Shown here piece by piece: positions 17,887-25,942 of a DNA stretch of 49,982 nt. Source of the stretch: Gammaproteobacteria bacterium. Lineage in GTDB: Bacteria; Pseudomonadota; Gammaproteobacteria; CAIRSR01. Position 1 is the stretch's first letter. Every line of letters begins with the position of its first letter. The stretch is taken from assembly GCA_963575715.1 (NCBI GenBank), contig CAUYTW010000363.1:1-49982 (forward strand). The letters are read 5' to 3'. Under the pieces are notes generated by a model. It was not told where the DNA came from. It did no database searches and saw nothing but the letters and a program-made list of their open reading frames with translations. The position numbers and the translations under genes are program-made.

Positions 17887-19163
17887 GGTATCATCAATTA
17901 CATCAATGGCTAGCAGAACGATTACCATTCGAGATATTCCTTCCTTTTTTTAGAAACAAGAAAGTACCCATCCATCGTTACAGCCTTTGGTATTATTTGG
18001 GAAATGTTATTCTGACTTGCTTATTGATTCAAATCGTCACGGGCGTAATTCTATTATTTCATTATCAACCTACGCCAGCCACTGCTTATGAAAGTATTCG
18101 CTTGTTAATTCTGAAAGTTCGTTATGGTTGGTTGATACGCTCCCTTCATCTATGGGGAGCGAATGTCATGATTGCCGCGCTTTGGGTTCATCTATTCAGC
18201 ACTTTTTTTTCAAAAGCCTATCGTCGGCCTCGTGAATTTATTTGGTTAACCGGTTGTATCCTATTCATTATCGTAATGGGTCTGGGATTTAGTGGTTATC
18301 TTCTACCCTGGAGTGAACACTCCTTTCTTGCTACTCGGGTAGGTACTGGAATTGCGGGACAGACTCCGTTGATCGGACATGGCTTAAAAATTTTTCTTCG
18401 TGGTGGAGAAGAGATAGGAGACGCGACTCTCACCCGTTTTTTCGCGCTCCATGTCGCATTTTTGCCGCTTGCTTTGATTGCGGTGGCAGGATTGCATTTA
18501 CTTTTAATCCAGCTTCATGGTTTGAGCGTGCCGCTTTCCTTTGAGGAGAAAAAATTTTCTCTAGAAAAAATATCATTTTTTCCAGAATTCGTTTTGCGTG
18601 ATCTGGCAATATCATGCTGGATTATTGGAATTGTGGTGATATTCGCGGTATTGTTTCCCTGCGAGGCAGGAAAAAAACTTGATCCTCAACTGATTGCCCC
18701 AGACGCTGCTATTCCAGCATGGTATTTTATTTTTATGTTTAATATCTTGCGGTTTATGCCGGCAAAAATTGGATCTATGGATGGTTCACAATTAGGAATT
18801 TTGTTTCTTGGTGCGGGTTTTTTATTTATTTTTTTAACTCCTTTTATTGAGCGTAATTCTAAAAAAGGAAAATCGAGTCCATTTTTTACCATCACGGGTA
18901 TCGTGATGGTAATATTCATTTTATTGATGACACTCTTTTCTCTGGAATCGGACCATCTTATTCAGAAAATTGCCACTGAGACGATTATTCCGGTGCAGAG
19001 TGAGATTAATCAGGCGCAATATATACTCGCACGTAAACAGATTCCTGGAATGATTGTCTTTGTTGCAAGTATTATTTCCCTGGGAATTTTGTTATGGCGA
19101 AAGGCGCGTGATCTTGAAATATTAAGAAAACAAGGATTTTTTTTGGAGTTTCGCCGTGACTGA
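17883..19163 (+). CDS. petB: Cytochrome b of a b6f-type Rieske/cytochrome b complex
   Basis: A 426-residue protein with about eight transmembrane helices, i.e. cytochrome b6 fused to a subunit-IV-like part. Heme ligands H89/H103 and H190/H205: the second pair has 14 residues between them, as in cytochrome b6 (13 in bc1). GYLLPW near 139 and RSLHLWGA also resemble b6. The residue equivalent to b6 Cys35, which holds heme ci, is Tyr38, so heme ci attachment is unlikely. The Qo motif PEWY is PAWY (278-281), an unusual substitution. Overlaps petA by 4 bp. No cytochrome c1, f or other c-type gene follows; the next 364 bp lack CxxCH. Confidence 0.88.
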   Translation: MRYHQLHQWLAERLPFEIFLPFFRNKKVPIHRYSLWYYLGNVILTCLLIQIVTGVILLFHYQPTPATAYESIRLLILKVRYGWLIRSLHLWGANVMIAALWVHLFSTFFSKAYRRPREFIWLTGCILFIIVMGLGFSGYLLPWSEHSFLATRVGTGIAGQTPLIGHGLKIFLRGGEEIGDATLTRFFALHVAFLPLALIAVAGLHLLLIQLHGLSVPLSFEEKKFSLEKISFFPEFVLRDLAISCWIIGIVVIFAVLFPCEAGKKLDPQLIAPDAAIPAWYFIFMFNILRFMPAKIGSMDGSQLGILFLGAGFLFIFLTPFIERNSKKGKSSPFFTITGIVMVIFILLMTLFSLESDHLIQKIATETIIPVQSEINQAQYILARKQIPGMIVFVASIISLGILLWRKARDLEILRKQGFFLEFRRD

Positions 19164-19527
19164 TTTTACCTCGGTCCATCCTCGGCTCATCAGTCCAGAG
19201 AATTCGCGATTCACAGCGGTCCTCGGTCATCGACTAGCTTGTGCTAAATCGAGCCTCGGTGGCTTGTACCGCTCCACGCGCATAACGTCCGGGCCTACCG
19301 CCCGTAGCAACTTTACGTTGACAACCGCCCGGCGGGTTTTACGTGATCTTCCGGGTCTTCTTAACACAACCCCTACCCTAGCCATGACCTCAGACTATCG
19401 CGAATTCAACGGCGAAACCACCGATCACACTGCCGTGGCGCCCTCTGCTCCGTTTCACTACGCAACCGGGCTGCGGGGTCGTCCTCCATCCTTGGAGTCC
19501 TTCAATGAATCCTGACTTGACTCGTGC
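19164..19527. other. GC-rich region without a convincing gene (weak 119-codon ORF on + strand)
   Basis: A GTG-initiated ORF of 119 codons (19156-19515) overlaps the cytochrome b stop by 8 bp, but its product has no recognisable motif, no membrane segment and a Ser/Thr/Arg-rich composition typical of chance ORFs. Base composition is clearly more GC-rich than the cytochrome b gene. A short stem (CCGC/GCGG) followed by GTTTTA at about 19328-19342 could be a weak terminator. The stretch 19333-19385 loosely resembles 34041-34085 (both contain GGTTTTACG ... CTTC ... CAACCCC.TACC), hinting at shared mobile-element debris. Confidence 0.35.
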
Positions 19528-21453
19528 TTATAATTCCACTTGCGCGCCTAGTTCCACCACGCGATTGGTTGGCAAATGCAAAAAGTCAGTGGCGCTGCCG
19601 GCATTACGTGCCATGGTGGCGAATAAATGCTCCCGCCATAGTGCCATGCCTGGTCGAAAAGTTGGGATGAGCGTTTCGCGGCTGAGGAAATAACTCGTAG
19701 TCATCGGTTCAAATTCTAGGCCATGTTCTCGGCACAAGATCATGGCTTGAGGCACGTTGGGCGTTTCCGAAAAACCATAGTGAATTGTGATACGTTTGAA
19801 ACCCGGACGGATATGATGAATTTCCACGCGCTCATGGTCATCAATAACCGGAAATTCTTCCACCATCACGGTGAGCAAAATGACTTGTTGATGAAGAACG
19901 TGATTATGTTGGAGATTGTGAAGCAAGGCGTGCGGAATGCCTTCGTGACGAGCGGTCATAAACACTGCGGTTCCTGGCACGCGGATGGGAGGATCCAATT
20001 CCAGTGCGTCAAGAAAGCTGTCTACCGGGATGGTGTGGGGGGCAAGACGTTCCGTCAATATTTCACGCCCTCGTTTCCAGGTCACCATCAGCAAGTAGAC
20101 AATCGCGCCAACCGCGAGGGGAAACCAGCCGCCCTCGGTCACCTTGAGCAAATTGACGCCAAAAAAGGCGATATCCAGCGCCAGCGCCACTAGCATTCCC
20201 GCCAGCACCAGGGGCAGTGGCCAATGCCACAAGCGGCGCGCGACCACCGCGATTAACAGCGTGGTCGACATCATGGTTCCCGTCACCGCGATGCCATAGG
20301 CTGCCGCCAAGGTATCCGAGGAACCAAAACCCGCTACCAACAACACCACCGCAATCGCCAAAGTCCAGTTGATCATGGGCAGGTAAATTTGACCACGCGC
20401 GGCCGAGGAGGTATGACAAATTCGCATTCGGGGTAGAAAGCCGAGTTGCAACGCTTCCTTGGTGAGAGAAAAGGCTCCAGAGATGACCGCTTGCGAGGCG
20501 ATGATGGTGGCAACGGTGGCAAGTATCACCAGTGGGTAAAGACTCCAGGAAGGTGCAAGACGATAGAAAGGGTTCTCTATCGCTCCTGGATCACGCAGCA
20601 GCAATGCTCCCTGGCCAAGATAATTGAGCGTTAGCGCCGGCAGGACAAAGGATAGCCATGCGATGCGAATGACGCGACGACTAAAGTGACCCATGTCAGC
20701 GTAGAGTGCTTCAGCGCCGGTAAAGGCAAGTACTACGGAACCAAGAATCAACCATCCCTTCTGGCCATTGCGTGTGAAATACAACAAGCCATGGTAAGGA
20801 TTCAAAGCAGTAAGAATGCGGGGAGACTGCATCACGCTTACAGCTCCCAATAAAGCAATGATGGTAAACCAGATCGTCATTATCGGCCCAAATAGCGCTC
20901 CAATTCGTGCCGAGCCACCACTTTGAATCAAGAATAACCCAATCAATACTGCGATTGCTGCGGGTACCACATAGGGAGTAAATATCGGCGTAGCAACTTC
21001 AAGTCCTTCCAGAGCGGAAAGCACGGAAATGGCGGGAGTGATCACGCCATCTCCATAAAAAAGCGCCGAACCAATCAGACCAGTCGTAATCAACATGTTT
21101 CGTTGTCGTCGTGATAACTCACCCGCACGCAGGGTCAACGCAGTAAGCGCAAGGATTCCGCCTTCGCCACGATTGTCGGCGCGCATGACGAAAAATACAT
21201 ATTTAACAGTGACGACGATCATGAGTGCCCAAAAAATCAAGGACAATACTCCGAGGATGTCAGCGACAACGGGCATTGCACCGCCGGTGGTGAAGCATTC
21301 TCGCATAGCGTACAGCGGGCTTGTGCCAATATCGCCGTAAACCACCCCGAGTGCCGCAAGCAATAAAGAAGCGGCATTGGCCTCGGAATGATGAATAGAA
21401 TCTGAATGATTGCTGGATGATGCTTCGGGTAGGATTGCGGAAGGTTCAGGCAT
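19528..21453 (-). CDS. kup: Low-affinity potassium transporter Kup
   Basis: A K+/H+ symporter of the KUP/HAK/KT family, 641 residues, close to E. coli Kup (622). The N-terminal signature GVVYGDIGTSPLYA near 37-50 is followed by about 12 transmembrane helices and a C-terminal cytoplasmic domain of roughly 150 residues. GDGVITPAISVLSALEGLE near 135 is another family hallmark. ATG start at 21453, 13 bp after the lolC/E stop, so it is probably the last gene of a transcript with the reductase and lolC/E. Nothing in the sequence shows a potassium-responsive control element. Confidence 0.95.
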   Translation of the reverse strand: MPEPSAILPEASSSNHSDSIHHSEANAASLLLAALGVVYGDIGTSPLYAMRECFTTGGAMPVVADILGVLSLIFWALMIVVTVKYVFFVMRADNRGEGGILALTALTLRAGELSRRQRNMLITTGLIGSALFYGDGVITPAISVLSALEGLEVATPIFTPYVVPAAIAVLIGLFLIQSGGSARIGALFGPIMTIWFTIIALLGAVSVMQSPRILTALNPYHGLLYFTRNGQKGWLILGSVVLAFTGAEALYADMGHFSRRVIRIAWLSFVLPALTLNYLGQGALLLRDPGAIENPFYRLAPSWSLYPLVILATVATIIASQAVISGAFSLTKEALQLGFLPRMRICHTSSAARGQIYLPMINWTLAIAVVLLVAGFGSSDTLAAAYGIAVTGTMMSTTLLIAVVARRLWHWPLPLVLAGMLVALALDIAFFGVNLLKVTEGGWFPLAVGAIVYLLMVTWKRGREILTERLAPHTIPVDSFLDALELDPPIRVPGTAVFMTARHEGIPHALLHNLQHNHVLHQQVILLTVMVEEFPVIDDHERVEIHHIRPGFKRITIHYGFSETPNVPQAMILCREHGLEFEPMTTSYFLSRETLIPTFRPGMALWREHLFATMARNAGSATDFLHLPTNRVVELGAQVEL

Positions 21454-21466
21454 AAATGATTGATTA

Positions 21467-22714
21467 TTATTCGTGACGCAGTGCTTCTGCGGGACGGATA
21501 GAAGCGGCCCGCCAAGCGGGATAAAGAGTGGCTAATAAACTTAATGTAAAGGCAACCACTCCAATGTGAATGACATCTATCCAATGTAAATCGGAGGGTA
21601 AGCGTGAAATAGGATAGACATCCGCTGCAAGGAATCGTACTCCGAAATGGGTTTCGATGTTGGCAACCAGCGGCTCGATATGAAAAGCCAGCGCCACGCC
21701 TCCCACGATCCCGGCCAGGGTGCCCGTCAATCCGATGAGGCTGCCTTGAACCATGAATACTCCAATCACCCCCGCTGGCGTCATTCCCAGAGTACGCAGG
21801 ATGGCGATGGCGGCAGCCTTGTCGGTGACAACCATAACGAGGGTGCTCACGATATTAAAGGCCGCGACGAAGATAATCAGTCCCAAGATAATCAACATCA
21901 TTTGTCGTTGCTGGGCCAGGGCGATGAAAAAATTTGCGTTCTGGCGCGTCCAATCGGAAACAACCGAGCGTCCAGGCAAGGATTGTGCGACCTCGTGAAC
22001 AATTCGTCGTGCCTGATAAAGGTTGGTTACCTTGAGACGCAAGCCGCCGACGCGCTCCCCCAGCCCAAATAAACGCGCCGCGTTGGCGAGATGGATAAGG
22101 ACCAACCCGGTGTCGTATTGACGCATCCCCATCTCAAATAATCCCACTACGGTATGACGACTGAGCTTGGGCAAGGTATCGGTGCCTTGCGTATCCTCGC
22201 GTGCTGTAACGAGGGTCACTTGGCCGCCCATCTCAACGCCTAATTTTTTAGCCAGGGCCTTTCCTAAAATGATGCCTTGCTGGTTTGGGATCAGGGCATC
22301 CAGATTGCCATTCACTACATGATCGCCAATTTCGGCGACTCGTGCCTCACTCTCAGGCAGGATTCCCCGTACCATTACCCCGACCACGTTGCGGCCTTCG
22401 GTCACCATCGCCCCGCCATTAATAAAAGGCGCAACGGCAATGACTTCTGGATGTGCGGCGGCAACCTGGGCCGCCGTTTTCCAATTATTAAGCGTGCCAT
22501 TCACTTCAGTCAGGGTGGCATGGGCGATACTGCTCAGGATTCCTTGACGCACATCTTTTTCGAAACCATTCATCACCGCCACCACCGTAATCAACACCGC
22601 CACGCCAAGCGCGATGCCCGCCATTGAAATCAGTGAAATGAATGAGATGAAATGATTACGCCGTCGCGCGCGGGCATAACGTAGTCCAATCCAGAGCACA
22701 AGTGGATGAAACAT
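21467..22714 (-). CDS. Lipoprotein-releasing ABC transporter permease LolC/LolE
   Basis: An inner-membrane permease that, with LolD, detaches mature lipoproteins for LolA-mediated transport to the outer membrane. 415 residues: the N-terminal motif YARARRRNHFISFISLISMAG precedes the first transmembrane helix (about 24-46), then a large periplasmic domain, then three helices near 275-300, 320-345 and 375-400 (FtsX-like permease). Only one permease gene is here and no lolD follows; one-permease (LolF-type) systems exist in some Gammaproteobacteria, so I do not choose between C and E. ATG 22714 lies 26 bp after the reductase stop. Confidence 0.9.
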   Translation of the reverse strand: MFHPLVLWIGLRYARARRRNHFISFISLISMAGIALGVAVLITVVAVMNGFEKDVRQGILSSIAHATLTEVNGTLNNWKTAAQVAAAHPEVIAVAPFINGGAMVTEGRNVVGVMVRGILPESEARVAEIGDHVVNGNLDALIPNQQGIILGKALAKKLGVEMGGQVTLVTAREDTQGTDTLPKLSRHTVVGLFEMGMRQYDTGLVLIHLANAARLFGLGERVGGLRLKVTNLYQARRIVHEVAQSLPGRSVVSDWTRQNANFFIALAQQRQMMLIILGLIIFVAAFNIVSTLVMVVTDKAAAIAILRTLGMTPAGVIGVFMVQGSLIGLTGTLAGIVGGVALAFHIEPLVANIETHFGVRFLAADVYPISRLPSDLHWIDVIHIGVVAFTLSLLATLYPAWRAASIRPAEALRHE

Positions 22715-22740
22715 AAATGTAACGAGATCCTTGTGGCTGG

Positions 22741-23760
22741 TTAGCCATCCTTCTTGCTGTATTCAAAGGCATCGGCGTGATAGTGATCCCGAGATAGTCC
22801 GTGGGCGATAAAGGTTTCCAATCCAGTGGCAACCATGGGCGGCGGACCGCAGGCATAAACCTCATAGCGCGACAAGTCGGGATAGTCGGCCACGACCATG
22901 GTGGGAACACGCCCAACGCGACCTTCCCAACCATCTTCGGCGGTTGGCCGGGAAAGTACCGGCGTGTAACGAAAATAGGGATAGTGTTGTTCCCAAAACC
23001 GGGGTAATTCATCCAGATATAGATCCCGGCGCGTCCGCGCTCCCCAATATAAATGGAACGATCGGCTGGTTTTTTCCGCGAAGGCGTATTCGAGGATCGA
23101 TTTCACCGGAGAAAAGCCCGTGCCTCCGGCTATCAAGATTACAGGCCGCGTGGATTTTTCCTGAAAGCTAAACGATCCGAGCGGGCCTTGGATGCGCAGA
23201 AGTGAATTTTCCGGCATTTCCTGAAACAACCAGCTGGTGAAACTTCCGCCTGGAACATGACGCACATGTAATTCCAGTAGTTCATTGTTGCGCGGAGAAT
23301 TTGCCAGAGAAAAAGAGCGATGGCGATTGTTGGATAACAGGAATTCAATATATTGCCCAGGAAGAAATGACAAACGATCACTTTCTGGAACTTTTATAAA
23401 TAAGCGCAATACATCGGGGGCGAGGAATTCCTTTTTTACCACGCGACAGGGCAAAATTCGGATAGGAATATCTTGATTTTTTTTCACCTCACGGACCTGA
23501 AGATCGAGATCGGTGCGGGGAACTGCTAAACACGGGAGAATGACGCCCGATTTTTGTTCCTCGGGATTTAACGCTGTAGGTGACTTATGACCATAATCAA
23601 CCGCCCCTACCAAGAGCGTGGCCTTGCACGCTCCGCATTGCCCAGCGCGGCAACCATAGGGCAAGGCTATACCCTGGCGTAACGCCGCCGCCAGAATAGT
23701 TTCCTCGGGTTCAATGGACATCTCCCGACCGCTGGATTCAATATGCGCAACGAAGCTCAT
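22741..23760 (-). CDS. 2Fe-2S ferredoxin / FAD / NAD(P)H oxidoreductase (AscD/Fre-type)
   Basis: A 339-residue three-domain reductase. The N-terminal plant-type ferredoxin has C37, C42, C45 and C77 (GCRAGQCGACK). The middle FAD-binding domain has RSFSLAN, and the C-terminal NAD(P)H-binding domain has AGGTGFSPVKSI and the terminal YACGPPPMV. This order is that of CDP-6-deoxy-delta-3,4-glucoseen reductase (AscD), phenol hydroxylase reductases and related proteins. With no sugar or oxygenase gene beside it, the electron acceptor is unknown. Start at ATG 23760 rather than the TTG just before it. Likely first gene of a reductase-lolC/E-kup transcript. Confidence 0.85.
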   Translation of the reverse strand: MSFVAHIESSGREMSIEPEETILAAALRQGIALPYGCRAGQCGACKATLLVGAVDYGHKSPTALNPEEQKSGVILPCLAVPRTDLDLQVREVKKNQDIPIRILPCRVVKKEFLAPDVLRLFIKVPESDRLSFLPGQYIEFLLSNNRHRSFSLANSPRNNELLELHVRHVPGGSFTSWLFQEMPENSLLRIQGPLGSFSFQEKSTRPVILIAGGTGFSPVKSILEYAFAEKTSRSFHLYWGARTRRDLYLDELPRFWEQHYPYFRYTPVLSRPTAEDGWEGRVGRVPTMVVADYPDLSRYEVYACGPPPMVATGLETFIAHGLSRDHYHADAFEYSKKDG

Positions 23761-23798
23761 CAATATAATTTCCTTGGGTTGGAACTAATGCGGTTGAA

Positions 23799-25034
23799 CT
23801 AATTCGGTTTTAATAATATTTCCACGGATGATCGATATTTTTCCGGATCTTCCGAGCCAACGATTTTATCGGGAGTATTAGAGAATTGTTTAGCTAGATT
23901 AAGCAGCATTACTGGAATATTACAATTTTTGTTTTTATTATAAAATAATTTAACCATTGGTCGCAATAAATCATTCTCATTTGATTCCACTACGATTCCC
24001 ACGCGTCCACTTTGTAGGGCTACCACGGTTCCCACTGGATAGATTCCGACGCAACGGATGAAATGTTGTACCAATTCTGGCTCAAAATGGTATTTGCTCC
24101 ATTCAATTAGCTTCCCTAATACAAAATGGGGAGATTTTCCTTTATGATAACAACGAGCCGAGGTTAAGGCGTCATAAACATCGACTACAGCGGCCATTTT
24201 TCCATGAAGAGTAATAGCGTCACTATTTTTTCCCAATGGATAACCGCTCCCGTCATAACGTTCATGGTGTTCAAAAATGATACTCTGAGATACATCGGAA
24301 ATTCCGTCGGATGAATTTAAAATATCACGGCTATACTCGACATGACGACGCATGATAACAAATTCATCTTCGGTAAGCCGTCCCGGCTTGTTTAATATAT
24401 CCAACGGTACTAAGGATTTTCCGATATCATGCAATAAACCCCCAATCGCTGCCTGTTGAATAATGGAGCCTGGCATTCCTAAGTGCTTGCAAAATGATGT
24501 TAATAGCACTGCCACAGATACGGAATGTTCAAAAGTATATCTATCCATTTCGCGGATGCGTATTATTCCTAGCAAGGCGTCTTGGTTATGGAAAATAGAT
24601 TGGACTATTCTTTCAACTACTGGTTCCAGACGTTCCAGTTCAATTTGTTTACCGAGGCGGGCATCGTCCATCATGTTGGAGATTACCTGATTAGCCTCTT
24701 TTTTTACATTAACCGCTTGTTGCCATTCTTCTTTCAATGGAATACGCAAACCCTTGACAGGATAAGGTAGAAGCAACTCATCCATGGTCTTCTTGACTTC
24801 TTTTTGAATTTCAGAAATATTTTGTCCTTGATTTTCTTTTTCATCCAGTATATCCAGTCCTTTATCTGTATCAATATAAACTTCCCGTAGTTTAAGGTCG
24901 AAAATTTTTTCTAAGGTATCTTGCGAAGTTACCGTGAAGCTGCTTTTCAAAAATGGATGATCCATCCAGCCGATGTCCAAATCATGGATGAACATTCCTA
25001 GACGTAAATAATCTATTTTTATTTTTTTGATCAT
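23799..25034 (-). CDS. HD-GYP domain c-di-GMP phosphodiesterase (DUF3391 + HD-GYP)
   Basis: A 411-residue cytoplasmic protein. The N-terminal DUF3391 segment (about 1-120, IDYLRLGMFIHDLDIGWMDHPF) precedes an HD-GYP domain. The metal-binding HD is in LLHDIGK near 200, and the GYP loop is in HHERYDGSGYPLG near 256-268. All hallmark residues are intact, so it is probably an active phosphodiesterase hydrolysing cyclic di-GMP. A C-terminal tail of about 70 residues (VGTVVALQSGRVGIVVESN) is typical of the group. ATG 25034 with GGAGA upstream. Divergent from zipA. Confidence 0.9.
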   Translation of the reverse strand: MIKKIKIDYLRLGMFIHDLDIGWMDHPFLKSSFTVTSQDTLEKIFDLKLREVYIDTDKGLDILDEKENQGQNISEIQKEVKKTMDELLLPYPVKGLRIPLKEEWQQAVNVKKEANQVISNMMDDARLGKQIELERLEPVVERIVQSIFHNQDALLGIIRIREMDRYTFEHSVSVAVLLTSFCKHLGMPGSIIQQAAIGGLLHDIGKSLVPLDILNKPGRLTEDEFVIMRRHVEYSRDILNSSDGISDVSQSIIFEHHERYDGSGYPLGKNSDAITLHGKMAAVVDVYDALTSARCYHKGKSPHFVLGKLIEWSKYHFEPELVQHFIRCVGIYPVGTVVALQSGRVGIVVESNENDLLRPMVKLFYNKNKNCNIPVMLLNLAKQFSNTPDKIVGSEDPEKYRSSVEILLKPN

Positions 25035-25103
25035 AAATAAATCTCCAATCTTTATAATAACTTGTTGATTTTATAAATATTAAAAATAACTAATTTTATT
25101 ATT

Positions 25104-25112
25104 TGGTATAAT
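25104..25112 (+). promoter_or_regulatory. Candidate extended -10 promoter for zipA
   Basis: TGGTATAAT is a perfect -10 hexamer with the TG extension. No good -35 lies 16-18 bp upstream in this very AT-rich stretch, which fits an extended -10 promoter. It is 58 bp before the zipA GTG and between the divergent HD-GYP and zipA genes. Confidence 0.4.
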
Positions 25113-25169
25113 AGTGGTGAGTAATGTATTAAAACCGTAAAATTGACACTTCCGTTAGGAGGGATAAAC

Positions 25170-25880
25170 GTGAATTTTGTACGTATTATATTGATTTTAT
25201 TTGGTTTTGGATTCTTACTAGGGATTTGGTGGTGGGAACGGCAACGACGTGTCGAACTTCCACGGCACGAGCGGGAAGTTCTCGAAGGTATTGGAATTGA
25301 AATCCGTACCGAAGGAAGCGATGTCGCCCTAGATTTTTCTGGTTTGGATGGCATCACTGCCACCAATGAACATATTTCGGAAAGATCTTTAAGTATTGTA
25401 TCAGAGGATGAACGCCTGTCTTTATCCATGCCATCCATGGTAGAAGAAAAATTGATTGTTTTTAACTTGATGGCACCAGTGGATCGACCCTATTCCGGCC
25501 AGGATCTACTCACCGCCATTCAGGGTGCTAACCTAGTGTATGGAGAAATGAGTATCTTTCATCACCGAATTAAGGGTTTGCGCCGCCCTATTTTTAGTAT
25601 GGCCAACTTAGTTGAGCCAGGGACTTTCAATCCGCCAGCCATGGATGGTTTTTTCACCCCTGGTCTTACTTTTTTCATGCGCCTCCCCGGTCAAATAGTT
25701 GGTCCGCGAGCATTGGACCTAATGTTCAAATCTGCCCAGCATCTCGTCAATGAACTGGGTGGAAACCTTTGCGATCAACATCGTTATCCTCTCGACCAGC
25801 AGAATATTGCCAAATTGCGCGATGAGGTAGCAAAGCACCAGCAGTGTGTCGATAATATCAATAAAATGGAACGCGGATAA
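25170..25880 (+). CDS. zipA: Cell division protein ZipA
   Basis: Anchors FtsZ to the inner membrane at the division site. A 236-residue protein with an N-terminal transmembrane helix (about 3-22, ILILFGFGFLLGIWWWERQRR) facing a short linker, and a C-terminal FtsZ-binding domain from about residue 95 (LIVFNLMAPVDRPYSGQDLL). The linker is shorter and less Pro/Gln-rich than in E. coli (328 residues). The GTG start at 25170 is chosen because AGGAGGG lies 6-12 nt before it. ligA, the usual downstream gene, is replaced here by a hybrid kinase. ZipA is a marker of Gammaproteobacteria. Confidence 0.88.
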   Translation: MNFVRIILILFGFGFLLGIWWWERQRRVELPRHEREVLEGIGIEIRTEGSDVALDFSGLDGITATNEHISERSLSIVSEDERLSLSMPSMVEEKLIVFNLMAPVDRPYSGQDLLTAIQGANLVYGEMSIFHHRIKGLRRPIFSMANLVEPGTFNPPAMDGFFTPGLTFFMRLPGQIVGPRALDLMFKSAQHLVNELGGNLCDQHRYPLDQQNIAKLRDEVAKHQQCVDNINKMERG

Positions 25881-25942
25881 TTATTTCGTTGTTAGAGAAT
25901 TGAACGTCACGTTGATTTATTTCCTCGATAGAGTTTGACCTG

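Noticed and set aside
19164-19210. CTGATGAG on the minus strand, like a hammerhead ribozyme core
   Set aside because: The required GAAA box and paired stem II are not present.
19156-19515. 119-residue ORF overlapping the cytochrome b stop
   Set aside because: Looks like a coupled third gene by position, but has no c-type heme motif, no membrane helix and chance-like composition. Kept only as a region note.
19723-20193. 156-residue ORF antisense to kup
   Set aside because: Lies entirely within the strong kup reading frame and shows no motif.
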